Source: Rubrolithibacter danxiaensis
GTDB lineage: Bacteria; Bacteroidota; Bacteroidia; Sphingobacteriales; Sphingobacteriaceae
Assembly (NCBI RefSeq): GCF_047272945.1
Contig: NZ_JBKOPS010000001.1
Location: 417,401-481,400 of the forward strand
Direction: 5' to 3'
Length of the DNA stretch: 64,000 bases
Part shown: in pieces, positions 16,043 to 24,587 of the stretch
Numbering within the stretch: position 1 is the stretch's first letter
Layout of the letters: each line of letters starts with the position of its first letter
The notes under the pieces: generated by a model
The model's input: the letters and a program-made list of their open reading frames with translations, nothing else
What the model was told of the DNA's origin: nothing
Databases searched by the model: none
Translations under genes and position numbers: made by a program

Positions 16043-18520
16043 ATGAACAACGATACATTCGATTTTAATCAGGCACTACCTATAATAAATGAAGATACCG
16101 AATTCTTTCCTCTGATGTCGCAAGAGGATGAGGAAGAAATGAATAATGAGCAAACTCCCGAAATTCTATCCATATTACCTTTACGAAACACTGTTTTATT
16201 TCCCGGAGTTGTCATTCCGATTACAGTAGGCCGCGATAAATCCATCAAATTAATAAAAGATGCATACAAAGGCGATAGGATAATCGGGGTTGTTTCTCAA
16301 AGAGATGTTGCAATTGAAGACCCTAATTTCGATCAGTTGAATGAAGTGGGTACTATTGCCCTCATTATTAAAATGCTGCAAATGCCCGATGGTAGCACAA
16401 CTGTGATCATTCAGGGAAAACAACGTTTCCGTTTAAGAGAAGAAGTTTCGAATGACCCCTATATAAAGGCCACCATTGATAAATTTGAGGAGATCCGGCC
16501 AAAAGTTGATAAAGAATTTAAGGCTATGGTTGCTTCTGTGAAGGAAATGGCCATGCAGATTATCCAGTTATCGCCAAATATTCCCAGCGAAGCAAGCATT
16601 GCAATAAAAAATATTGAAAGCACTTCTTTCCTTATAAATTTCATCTCGTCAAATATGAACGCAGATGTGCCCGTAAAACAGCAACTGCTGGAGGTTGCAA
16701 ATTTACGCGAACGGGCAAAAATGGTTCTGGAACACCTTACTACCGAACTGCAGATGCTGGAATTAAAAAACCAGATTCAAAGTAAGGTACGCACCGATCT
16801 TGATAAACAGCAAAGGGAATACTTCCTGAATCAACAGCTTAAAACAATTCAGGAAGAGTTGGGTGGAAACTCTCCTGACCTGGAAATTGAAAACTTACGG
16901 GAGCGGTCTCAAAAGAAAAAATGGAGTGATGAAGTTGATTTTCAATTTCATAAAGAGTTGGATAAATTAGGAAGAATGAATCCCGCAGCAGCGGATTATT
17001 CTGTTCAGATAAATTACCTTGAACTCTTGCTTGACCTGCCCTGGAATGATTTTACAAAAGATAATTTTGATTTAAAACGGGCAGAAAAGATCTTGGATAA
17101 AGATCACTACGGACTGGAGAAAGTAAAAAAACGGATAATAGAATATTTGGCTGTGCTGAAGCTAAAAAGTGATATGAAAGCTCCTATTATCTGCCTGGTT
17201 GGCCCTCCCGGGGTTGGAAAAACTTCGCTGGGAAAATCAATAGCCAAAGCCTTAGGCAGAAAATACGTTCGGATGGCATTGGGCGGAATCCGGGATGAAG
17301 CAGAAATTCGCGGCCATCGGAAAACTTATATTGGTGCCATGCCTGGCCGTATCATTCAGTCTATAAAAAAGGCGGGTAAATCCAACCCTGTTTTCGTACT
17401 GGATGAAATTGACAAAGTCGGCAATGATTTCAGAGGTGATCCTTCTTCTGCTTTGCTCGAAGTGTTAGATCCTGAGCAAAATAATGCCTTTTATGATCAT
17501 TATGTTGAGATGGATTACGATCTGTCTAACGTAATGTTTATTGCAACGGCTAATTCCTTAAGCACAATTCAGCCAGCCCTTTTAGACAGGATGGAGATTA
17601 TTGAGGTAAATGGATACACTATTGAGGAAAAGATAGAGATAACTAAGCAGCATTTACTGCCAAAGCAGTTGGAGCAGCACGGATTGAAGAAAAAAGATCT
17701 TACCTTAAAACCAGCTATAATAGAGAAAGTTATCGAAGATTACACAAGAGAATCGGGTGTGCGGGGTCTCGAGAAAAAAATAGGTTCTTTGGTTAGAGGT
17801 GCTGCTACCAAGATAGCCATGGATGAAGCATATAACTCAACTTTTAACGATACAGATGTAGAAAAAGTGCTGGGAGCTCCTATTTTCGACAAGGATTTGT
17901 ATGAAGGAAATGAAGTTGCCGGAGTAGTTACAGGTTTAGCCTGGACCCAGGTTGGCGGAGATATTCTTTTTATCGAAGCAAGTTTAAGCCCGGGCAAAGG
18001 AAAACTTTCTTTAACGGGAAACCTGGGGGATGTGATGAAAGAATCTGCAACAATAGCAATGGCTTATTTAAGAGCGCATTCAACAAAATTCAATATTGAT
18101 AACCGTTTATTCGATACCTGGGATGTACATGTTCACGTTCCTGCCGGTGCAACTCCTAAAGATGGCCCTTCAGCCGGAATTACTATGTTAACTGCATTAA
18201 CATCTGCCTTCACTCAGCGCAAGGTTAAATCACACCTGGCAATGACAGGTGAAATTACACTGAGAGGAAAAGTTCTACCGGTTGGTGGTATCAAAGAAAA
18301 GATACTGGCTGCAAAACGGGCAAACATAAAGGAAATAATTCTTTCAAAATCCAACGAGAAAGATATTCTGGAGATCAAGGAAGATTATATAAAAGATTTG
18401 AAATTTCATTATGTAACAGATATGAAAGAGGTAATAGATCTGGCTTTAACAAATGAAAAAGTAAAAGATCCAATTGAGTTGAAAATACCTGAAACACCAA
18501 CTGCGGTTCTTGTATCTTAA
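16043..18520 (+). CDS. lon: ATP-dependent protease Lon
   Basis: A cytoplasmic AAA+ serine protease of 825 residues that degrades misfolded and regulatory proteins. The N-terminal substrate domain starts near LPLRNTVLFPGVVIP (residues 45-60) after an acidic leader of about 35 residues. Walker A GPPGVGKT has K393; Walker B is VFVLDEIDK near 450. The catalytic dyad is S710 (DGPSAG) and K753, 43 residues apart as in E. coli Lon. The gene is followed by a clean terminator and preceded by a long divergent region. Confidence 0.97.
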   Translation: MNNDTFDFNQALPIINEDTEFFPLMSQEDEEEMNNEQTPEILSILPLRNTVLFPGVVIPITVGRDKSIKLIKDAYKGDRIIGVVSQRDVAIEDPNFDQLNEVGTIALIIKMLQMPDGSTTVIIQGKQRFRLREEVSNDPYIKATIDKFEEIRPKVDKEFKAMVASVKEMAMQIIQLSPNIPSEASIAIKNIESTSFLINFISSNMNADVPVKQQLLEVANLRERAKMVLEHLTTELQMLELKNQIQSKVRTDLDKQQREYFLNQQLKTIQEELGGNSPDLEIENLRERSQKKKWSDEVDFQFHKELDKLGRMNPAAADYSVQINYLELLLDLPWNDFTKDNFDLKRAEKILDKDHYGLEKVKKRIIEYLAVLKLKSDMKAPIICLVGPPGVGKTSLGKSIAKALGRKYVRMALGGIRDEAEIRGHRKTYIGAMPGRIIQSIKKAGKSNPVFVLDEIDKVGNDFRGDPSSALLEVLDPEQNNAFYDHYVEMDYDLSNVMFIATANSLSTIQPALLDRMEIIEVNGYTIEEKIEITKQHLLPKQLEQHGLKKKDLTLKPAIIEKVIEDYTRESGVRGLEKKIGSLVRGAATKIAMDEAYNSTFNDTDVEKVLGAPIFDKDLYEGNEVAGVVTGLAWTQVGGDILFIEASLSPGKGKLSLTGNLGDVMKESATIAMAYLRAHSTKFNIDNRLFDTWDVHVHVPAGATPKDGPSAGITMLTALTSAFTQRKVKSHLAMTGEITLRGKVLPVGGIKEKILAAKRANIKEIILSKSNEKDILEIKEDYIKDLKFHYVTDMKEVIDLALTNEKVKDPIELKIPETPTAVLVS

Positions 18521-18525
18521 TTATT

Positions 18526-18555
18526 AAAAGCTGGGTAATCCAGCTTTTTTATTTT
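18526..18555 (+). terminator. Intrinsic terminator after lon
   Basis: A perfect 9-bp stem AAAAGCTGG/CCAGCTTTT with loop GTAAT and a T-rich tail, 5 nt after the lon stop codon. Confidence 0.9.
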
Positions 18556-18561
18556 TCATGT

Positions 18562-19521
18562 ATGTTGTATAAATTTCCCCTCTTTCTGTTCTGCACGCTT
18601 TGCCTCTTTAAAAACGCATGGGCGCAACAAAAAGCCTATAAAAACGAATTCGGATTCAGGAGTGACAATGATTCTTATTTAGCTCTGGGCCAGGACCAGT
18701 ATTATACGAATGGCTTATTTATCTCCTTCAGGCATGCGGTAAATCAAAACACTATTTCTTCGCAGCTGCAAAAAAAGATCTGGGAAATTGAAGCTGGCCA
18801 GTATATGTATAATTCCAAAACGGGAAAAATACGTAAAATTTCTGATGTTGACCGGCCTTTTGCTGCTTATTTATATGCAGGCGGAAAAATAAGTTGGCTG
18901 AAGAAAAATGAACAGATTTTTCAGGGTAGTTTTCAAATAGGTACAATAGGCCCTTCAGCAAAAGGAAAGGAAGCACAAGAATTTTTACATAATACATTTG
19001 GCTTTTATAAGATTTCAGGCTGGGAATACCAGGTAAAAGATGAAACAGGGCTAAATCTGGCTTTTGATTATTTAACACTTGTGAAGCGAAATTCGGCCCA
19101 AAATACAGATATCAGTTTTGCGGGATCTGTACGTGCCGGAAATACTTTTTCAGGTGCAAGTACCGGCATTTTATTCCGTACAGGCAAAATAAACCGGCTT
19201 TTTGAGACGGCAAGTACAAACAGTCTTGTTTCTAATAGTTCAGCGGATAGCAGTACAGAAAAAGAGATTTTCTTTTTTGCAAAACCGTCACTTAGCTTTA
19301 TTGCTTACGATGCATCTATTCAGGGTGGAATGTTCAGGGAAGATAAAGGTCCTGCAATCTTTGATCCGAAAAGGTTTGTTTTTTCGCAGGAGTTGGGGTT
19401 AATGTATTCACAAAAAAGATGGACATTGGACTTTTCTCTGATTTTCAAATCGAGAGAGGTAAAAAGCACCGCTAAACCTCATCAGTACGGGGAAGCATCC
19501 GTTTACTACCGCTTTAATTAA
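18562..19521 (+). CDS. LpxR-like lipid A deacylase (DUF2219)
   Basis: An outer-membrane beta-barrel of 319 residues with a signal peptide (to about AWAQ at 22). The N-terminal sequence EFGFRSDNDSYLALGQDQYYTNGLFISFRH carries the DND and YYTNG blocks that mark the LpxR family, whose Salmonella member removes the 3'-acyloxyacyl chain of lipid A. The barrel continues with alternating strands and ends in a phenylalanine-containing strand (ASVYYRFN). The active-site set was not checked residue by residue, so deacylase activity is inferred. The ATG at 18562 is 41 nt after the lon stop, with the lon terminator between. It ends 7 nt from the convergent arfB. Confidence 0.75.
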   Translation: MLYKFPLFLFCTLCLFKNAWAQQKAYKNEFGFRSDNDSYLALGQDQYYTNGLFISFRHAVNQNTISSQLQKKIWEIEAGQYMYNSKTGKIRKISDVDRPFAAYLYAGGKISWLKKNEQIFQGSFQIGTIGPSAKGKEAQEFLHNTFGFYKISGWEYQVKDETGLNLAFDYLTLVKRNSAQNTDISFAGSVRAGNTFSGASTGILFRTGKINRLFETASTNSLVSNSSADSSTEKEIFFFAKPSLSFIAYDASIQGGMFREDKGPAIFDPKRFVFSQELGLMYSQKRWTLDFSLIFKSREVKSTAKPHQYGEASVYYRFN

Positions 19522-19528
19522 ATCTGCC

Positions 19529-19936
19529 CTAATCAAAAATATTCCTTCTGTTTAATTTCTTAATCGCCTGTTGTTGTTTATTTCTAAGCCGTTGCTCTAT
19601 TGCCGATTTCTTTGGCCTGGTAGCTTTTCTTACCTTTTGTTCCTTTAAGGCGTTGGTTAACAATACTACCAATTTTTGAACAGCACGTTCTTTATTTTGC
19701 AGTTGGCTTCGTTCTTCTTCACAAACAACCTGAATAATATTATCGCCTATGAGCTTATTTTTCAACTTATTCTGTATTTGCTGTTTTTGTTTATCTGTAA
19801 AAAGTTGAGTGGAGTTAAGATCAAAATTCAGTTCTGCTTTAGTAGCAACCTTATTTACATTTTGTCCGCCTTTACCACTGCTCCTTGAAGTTTTAAAAGT
19901 GATATCCTTAATCAGATCCTGTACAGGTATTTCCAT
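19529..19936 (-). CDS. arfB: Alternative ribosome-rescue factor ArfB (peptidyl-tRNA hydrolase)
   Basis: 135 residues from the chosen ATG. The catalytic GGQ motif lies in SSGKGGQNVNKVATKAEL, near residue 25, followed by a small release-factor-like domain and a long basic C-terminal tail (RKATRPKKSAIEQRLRNK), which in E. coli ArfB enters the empty mRNA channel of stalled ribosomes. The longer open frame starts with TTG two codons upstream; the ATG at 19936 is preferred. It is divergent from cmk with 64 nt between. Confidence 0.9.
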   Translation of the reverse strand: MEIPVQDLIKDITFKTSRSSGKGGQNVNKVATKAELNFDLNSTQLFTDKQKQQIQNKLKNKLIGDNIIQVVCEEERSQLQNKERAVQKLVVLLTNALKEQKVRKATRPKKSAIEQRLRNKQQQAIKKLNRRNIFD

Positions 19937-19986
19937 ACACAAATATCCAAATTAATCGGCGCTGATAAAAATTACATGGAAAAGGC

Positions 19987-19994
19987 TACTTTTG
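19987..19994 (+). promoter_or_regulatory. -7 element for cmk
   Basis: TACTTTTG is an exact TAnnTTTG match ending 6 nt before the ATG at 20001. It overlaps the TTG that opens the longer frame, so the ATG is the better start. Confidence 0.5.
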
Positions 19995-20000
19995 TGGGCG

Positions 20001-20681
20001 ATGAATAATAACATCGTTGTAGCCATTGATGGCTATTCTTCCTGCGGAAAAAGTACTCTTGCTAAAGCATTGGCAAAAGAACTTCATTTTATTTATATTG
20101 ATAGTGGCGCCATGTACAGAGCGGTTACGCTGTACTTTATGCGAAATTTAATAGATATCAATAATACGGAACAGGTTGAAAAAGCACTTGAGGAAATTCA
20201 TCTTAACTTTCACTCCCGGGATTATCAGACTCATATTACACTTAATACTGAGGAAGTATCTGATGAAATACGCCAGATGTACATTTCGGATAATGTGAGC
20301 GAAGTAAGCGCAATAAAAGCAGTAAGACTTGAAATGGTGAAGCAACAGCAAAGGATGGGCCGGTCAAAAAATATAGTTATGGATGGCCGAGATATTGGAA
20401 CTACCGTTTTTCCACATGCTCAGGTTAAATTTTTCATGACCGCAGATCCTAAAATACGGGCCGAACGAAGATTTAAAGAACTTATGGCAAAAGGCGAAGA
20501 ACTTACTCTTGAAGAAGTTTTTGAAAACCTTGCACATCGCGATTATCTTGATACTACACGCAAAGAAAGTCCGCTGATACGGGCAGAAGATGCGATTATT
20601 CTCGACAATACAAACATTACTGAAGAAGAACAACTGCAATTTGCTATTGAAAAAGTAAAACCTTTCCTTCCCAAGGCCTGA
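20001..20681 (+). CDS. cmk: Cytidylate kinase
   Basis: The enzyme phosphorylates CMP and dCMP. The protein has 226 residues from the chosen ATG, with the P-loop IDGYSSCGKSTLAK near residue 10, the Cmk signature YIDSGAMYRAVTLY near 35, DGRDIGTTVFP near 130 and the lid-type RAERRFKEL block. The Cmk-specific NMP-binding insert is present. The start was moved to 20001 because the upstream TTG falls in the promoter element. It is likely monocistronic; the next gene begins 108 nt later with no terminator I can recognise. Confidence 0.95.
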   Translation: MNNNIVVAIDGYSSCGKSTLAKALAKELHFIYIDSGAMYRAVTLYFMRNLIDINNTEQVEKALEEIHLNFHSRDYQTHITLNTEEVSDEIRQMYISDNVSEVSAIKAVRLEMVKQQQRMGRSKNIVMDGRDIGTTVFPHAQVKFFMTADPKIRAERRFKELMAKGEELTLEEVFENLAHRDYLDTTRKESPLIRAEDAIILDNTNITEEEQLQFAIEKVKPFLPKA

Positions 20682-20789
20682 TAGTTTCCTTAAAATACTT
20701 TTAAAAAGAGAACTAATTGTTTTTAACTCGCGTCATTCGCTATTTTTTTAAACTTTTCCGTATGAGTAAAGGTTTTATTCTTACCACCT

Positions 20790-22070
20790 ATGAGAATTAC
20801 TATTTTTACTATCGGAACCCGTGGCGACGTACAGCCTTATGCTGTTTTGGGTAAAGCTTTAGCCAACAGAGGACATGACGTCACTTTATCTACTGCCAAA
20901 AACTTCGGGGAACTGGTGAAAAAATATCAGCTAAAGTTTCATCCGGTAGATGTTGACTTTGAAGAAATATTAATCTCCCAGGAAGGCGAAAAAATAATGA
21001 AAGGAAATCCTTTTACTATTCAGAAATCGCTTAATAAATTGCTCTTTCCTATCGTCGAAAGATCGCTCAACAAGTTTTATCAGTTGGCTCAAACCAGCGA
21101 TTTGATTATATACCGCCCAAAAACTCTGGCAGATGTTTTTTTAAAGGAAGTAAATACAAAAGCGATAATGGCCGCCGTAGTACCGGCAATGGAAGAAACG
21201 GCTGCTTTTATAAATCCTAATTTCAGCGGATTTAAACTTCCCTGCTTTATGAATCGCTGGAGCTACAAATTAAATCAGTTCCGCTACAGGGTTTTTAAAA
21301 AGCCTATTTCCAGCTTTCAGCTAAAAAATGGTTTGGAAGAAAATATTCCGGTCCATCCCAATGAAATTCCATGTATTTACGGCATTAGTCCTCATTTTTT
21401 GGAGCGCCCGGAAGACTGGTCTGAAAATCATCTGCTTACCGGCTTTTGGTTATCAAGTAACAAGGCAAAACTGAATCCTGATTTATTAAGCTTTCTTAAA
21501 GCCGGTTCCCCTCCTATCCTGATAACATTTGGTAGCATGCCCATAAAAAAGGAAATCGCCTTGATGATTTTAAAAGCTATAAGTAATATCAAAGAACGGT
21601 TTTTAATTGTTGCAGGCTGGGCAAACTGGGATATTGAACTGCCTGATTTTCACGATTCGTCGACGGTAAAAATCGTTGAATCTGTACCTTATGAAACTGT
21701 ATGCCCGCTGGTAAAAGCTGTTGTGCATCATGGAGGGATAGGAACTACAGCAGAATGTTTACGTGCAGGAAAACCGATGTTTCCATGTCCTGTAATTTAT
21801 CCTATGGGAGATCAGTCCTTCTGGGCCGAACTGGCATATAAAAAAGGAATTGCGGTAAAACCGGTTCCTTTATCTAAATTAACAGAGAAAGTATTTGTAC
21901 AGAAGATACGGGAATTAATAACAGACCTAAGCCTTTACAAAAACAGCAAAGCTTTGGCTGAACAACTGAATGCAGAAGACGGCCTGCAGAAAGCAATTGA
22001 TTTTATTGAAAGTTACAGCCAAAGTCCCGATTCATCGGCTATTGCTGTTGCTGAACCATTAGCAAGCTAA
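20790..22070 (+). CDS. GT1-family glycosyltransferase (UGT/sterol glucosyltransferase type)
   Basis: 426 residues with a GT-B fold. The N-terminal acceptor domain opens with ITIFTIGTRGDVQPYAVLGKALANRGHDVTLST, typical of lipid or sterol glucosyltransferase-like proteins. The C-terminal donor domain carries LITFGSMP near 250 and HHGGIGTTAECLRAGKPMFP near 315, the bacterial version of the PSPG box, with DQSFWA completing it. It probably transfers a hexose from a nucleotide sugar to a lipid-like or small-molecule acceptor on the cytoplasmic side; the acceptor is unknown. No biosynthetic neighbours support a natural-product role. It converges with a small acidic gene 5 nt away. Confidence 0.85.
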   Translation: MRITIFTIGTRGDVQPYAVLGKALANRGHDVTLSTAKNFGELVKKYQLKFHPVDVDFEEILISQEGEKIMKGNPFTIQKSLNKLLFPIVERSLNKFYQLAQTSDLIIYRPKTLADVFLKEVNTKAIMAAVVPAMEETAAFINPNFSGFKLPCFMNRWSYKLNQFRYRVFKKPISSFQLKNGLEENIPVHPNEIPCIYGISPHFLERPEDWSENHLLTGFWLSSNKAKLNPDLLSFLKAGSPPILITFGSMPIKKEIALMILKAISNIKERFLIVAGWANWDIELPDFHDSSTVKIVESVPYETVCPLVKAVVHHGGIGTTAECLRAGKPMFPCPVIYPMGDQSFWAELAYKKGIAVKPVPLSKLTEKVFVQKIRELITDLSLYKNSKALAEQLNAEDGLQKAIDFIESYSQSPDSSAIAVAEPLAS

Positions 22071-22075
22071 AGTGC

Positions 22076-22324
22076 CTATTCCGATTCTTTCTTTTTAAGT
22101 TCTTCTTCTGTAGACTCCGAAGGAGCCCGTTGTTCTTTTAGCTCTGCAAACGAGCCATACATCTGCTCATCAAACGGTTTATCATAATAACGTCCCTCCT
22201 TGTCGTCCTCTGTTTTCACAGCATCAATTATATTGGGATCCTTTTTATTTTCATCGCTTATGTCTGCATTAATTTCATCTTCTCTTCCGGTAGGTTTGCC
22301 TTTTTCTTTATGAGGATCAATCAT
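22076..22324 (-). CDS. Small acidic hypothetical protein
   Basis: 82 residues, highly charged and lacking hydrophobic segments, so probably cytoplasmic and disordered. The C-terminus is lysine/glutamate-rich (TEEELKKKESE) and the middle holds the only aromatic cluster (EGRYYDKPFDEQMYGSF). I do not recognise it. Support for it being real is an ATG start, lack of conflict with neighbouring genes and a composition consistent with small conserved proteins of this group. It converges with the glycosyltransferase gene and is divergent from rpsA. Confidence 0.5.
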   Translation of the reverse strand: MIDPHKEKGKPTGREDEINADISDENKKDPNIIDAVKTEDDKEGRYYDKPFDEQMYGSFAELKEQRAPSESTEEELKKKESE

Positions 22325-22460
22325 ACTTGTTAGGTTTTAATTATAGAAACAACAACCCGCCTTTTTTAAAGTTTACGTAAAAGTTTAATATCCTGTTGAA
22401 AATCAAAACTCTTCTGAAATAAAAAAACAAATTTGTTTCAAATAAAACTTTTTTTCTTTC

Positions 22461-22468
22461 TACCTTTG
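22461..22468 (+). promoter_or_regulatory. -7 element for rpsA
   Basis: TACCTTTG is an exact TAnnTTTG match. TTTC 21 nt upstream is a weak partner. The predicted start of transcription is near 22472, giving a leader of about 40 nt. Confidence 0.6.
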
Positions 22469-22472
22469 CAGT

Positions 22473-22489
22473 CCTGATTCAAAATCAGG
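22473..22489 (+). promoter_or_regulatory. 5'-terminal hairpin in the rpsA leader
   Basis: CCTGATT (22473-22479) and AATCAGG (22483-22489) form a perfect 7-bp stem with a CAA loop, starting at or within a base or two of the predicted transcript start. It is followed by A-rich sequence with GGAG (22495-22498), 12 nt before the ATG. Confidence 0.6.
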
Positions 22490-22510
22490 AAAAAGGAGAA
22501 AAATTAATTA

Positions 22511-24472
22511 ATGGCCAAAAAACAAGAAGCAGAAAAGGAGCTACATGCTAAAGCAGCAGAACTCCATGGCGAAGAAACCCAACCGGTAAAACAAAAAGAA
22601 AACATTGAATCAGAAGCTGATTCATTGTCAATTGAAGACATTAAGTCAAAAACATTAGTAACCCCATCAGGAGATTTTGACTGGGATGCTGATGAAAAAG
22701 GCTTCGGCAATTACAGCAAAGAAGAACGCGAAAAGTTCGAACAAATGTATGCCGGCACGTTCAACTCAATCAACAAAGGTGAAATTATCACCGGAACTGT
22801 TGTTTCTATTAACAACAAGGATGTGGTATTAAACATCGGATTCAAATCTGACGGTTTAGTATCTCTTTCTGAATTCCGTGATATGCCTGACTTAAAGGTT
22901 GGCGACACTGTTGACGTTTTTGTTGAATCGCAGGAAGATGTTAACGGGCAATTGGTACTTTCACGTAAACGTGCAAAAACACAAAAGTCATGGGAGCAGA
23001 TTAATGCCGCTTTAGAAAACGATGAGATCATTAACGGTTTTGTAAAGAGCCGTACAAAAGGTGGACTTATTGTTGATATCATGGGAGTTGAGGCTTTCTT
23101 ACCTGGTTCTCAGATAGATATTAAACCTATTCGCGATTACGACATTTATGTTGGTAAAACAATGGAATTCAAGGTTGTTAAAATCAACCACGAATTTAAA
23201 AACGTTGTGGTTTCGCATAAGGTTCTTATTGAAGACGATCTTGAAAATCAAAAAACAGAGATCGTTGCAAAACTTGAAAAAGGACAAGTTCTTGAAGGAA
23301 CTGTTAAAAACATTACTGATTTCGGTGTATTCATTGATCTTGGCGGTGTTGACGGTCTTCTTCACATTACTGATATTTCTTGGGGACGTATTGACCATCC
23401 GAAAGAAGTTCTGTCACTTGATCAAAAAATCAATGTGGTTGTTCTTGACTTTGACGATGAGAAAAAACGTATCGCCCTTGGTTTAAAACAACTTACACCT
23501 CATCCTTGGGAATCACTTGATACTGCTATCGAAGTTGGTTCTAAAGTAAAAGGTAAAATTGTTACTGTTGCTGATTACGGCGCATTCCTTGAAATCACTC
23601 CTGGTGTTGAAGGATTGATCCACGTATCAGAAATGTCATGGTCACAAAACCTTCGTAACCCGCAGGAATTTATGAAAGTTGGCGACGAAGTGGAAGCGGA
23701 AGTTTTAACTTTAGATCGCGACGAGCGCAAAATGAGCCTTGGTATCAAACAACTTACTCAGGATCCATGGCAGGATATCGCTGCTAAGTATCCGGTAGGA
23801 AGCAAACACAAGGCAGTAGTTAAAAATATGACTAACTTTGGTGTATTTGTTGAGATCGAAGAAGGAATTGATGGATTAATCCACATTTCTGATCTTTCAT
23901 GGTCTAAAAAAGTAAACCATCCTAATGAATTTACAAAAGTTGGTGATGAACTTGATGTAGTTGTATTAGAACTTGATCAGGAAAACCGTAAATTAAGCTT
24001 AGGCCATAAACAACTGGAAGAAAACCCTTGGGATACTTTCGAAACAATCTTCACGCTGGATTCAATCCATGAAGGTACAGTTTTAAAGGTTACTGATAAA
24101 GGTGCTATTATTGCTTTACCTTATGGTGTTGAAGGATTTGCGCCAAGCAAACATACAATCAAAGAAGACGGTAAAGCTTTAAAAGCTGATGAAGTTGCGA
24201 ATTTCAAGATCATTGAATTCAATAAAGATTCTAAACGTATTGTTGTATCGCACTCTCGTATCTGGGAAGAAGCTAAAGCTGAAGCAAAAGCTGTAGAAAA
24301 CACCCAAAGAAAGAACGATCAGAAAGCTGCTTCAAGTGCAGTTAAAAAAGTGAAAGAATCAGTTGAAAAATCAACTCTCGGAGATTTAGGTGTTCTGGCA
24401 CAACTGAAAGAGCAAATGGAAGGTGCGGAAAACAAAGCCAAAAAATCTAAAAAATCAGAAGAAGAAGCATAA
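22511..24472 (+). CDS. rpsA: 30S ribosomal protein S1
   Basis: 653 residues with six S1/OB-fold repeats. Typical repeat cores visible are VVLNIGFKSDGLVSLSEF, LEGTVKNITDFGVFIDLG, DGLLHITDISW, EGLIHVSEMSW and DGLIHISDLSW. An acidic N-terminal extension of about 90 residues and a lysine-rich C-terminal tail (NKAKKSKKSEEEA) make it longer than the E. coli protein (557), as is usual in Bacteroidota. It binds mRNA on the 30S subunit; because many genes in this phylum lack Shine-Dalgarno sequences, S1 is thought to matter for initiation. A GGAG lies 12 nt upstream of the ATG. It ends at its own terminator. Confidence 0.96.
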   Translation: MAKKQEAEKELHAKAAELHGEETQPVKQKENIESEADSLSIEDIKSKTLVTPSGDFDWDADEKGFGNYSKEEREKFEQMYAGTFNSINKGEIITGTVVSINNKDVVLNIGFKSDGLVSLSEFRDMPDLKVGDTVDVFVESQEDVNGQLVLSRKRAKTQKSWEQINAALENDEIINGFVKSRTKGGLIVDIMGVEAFLPGSQIDIKPIRDYDIYVGKTMEFKVVKINHEFKNVVVSHKVLIEDDLENQKTEIVAKLEKGQVLEGTVKNITDFGVFIDLGGVDGLLHITDISWGRIDHPKEVLSLDQKINVVVLDFDDEKKRIALGLKQLTPHPWESLDTAIEVGSKVKGKIVTVADYGAFLEITPGVEGLIHVSEMSWSQNLRNPQEFMKVGDEVEAEVLTLDRDERKMSLGIKQLTQDPWQDIAAKYPVGSKHKAVVKNMTNFGVFVEIEEGIDGLIHISDLSWSKKVNHPNEFTKVGDELDVVVLELDQENRKLSLGHKQLEENPWDTFETIFTLDSIHEGTVLKVTDKGAIIALPYGVEGFAPSKHTIKEDGKALKADEVANFKIIEFNKDSKRIVVSHSRIWEEAKAEAKAVENTQRKNDQKAASSAVKKVKESVEKSTLGDLGVLAQLKEQMEGAENKAKKSKKSEEEA

Positions 24473-24491
24473 GGTTCTTTAACCGATATTC

Positions 24492-24524
24492 AAAGCTTGT
24501 CAGTAATCTGACAGGCTTTTTTTT
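24492..24524 (+). terminator. Intrinsic terminator after rpsA
   Basis: A 12-bp stem AAAGCTTGTCAG/CTGACAGGCTTT with one T-G pair, TAAT loop and eight T residues, 19 nt after the stop codon. Confidence 0.92.
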
Positions 24525-24541
24525 ATTTCTTCCACTTGCCG

Positions 24542-24572
24542 TTTTTAATATCCTCCTTCTTTCCTATCTTTG
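24542..24572 (+). promoter_or_regulatory. Promoter for pyrR-pyrB
   Basis: TTTT (24542-24545), exactly 19 nt, then TATCTTTG (24565-24572): one mismatch from the TTTG-N19-TAnnTTTG pattern. Only 15 nt separate the element from the ATG at 24588. Confidence 0.65.
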
Positions 24573-24587
24573 CCAAAACCCAAACTG

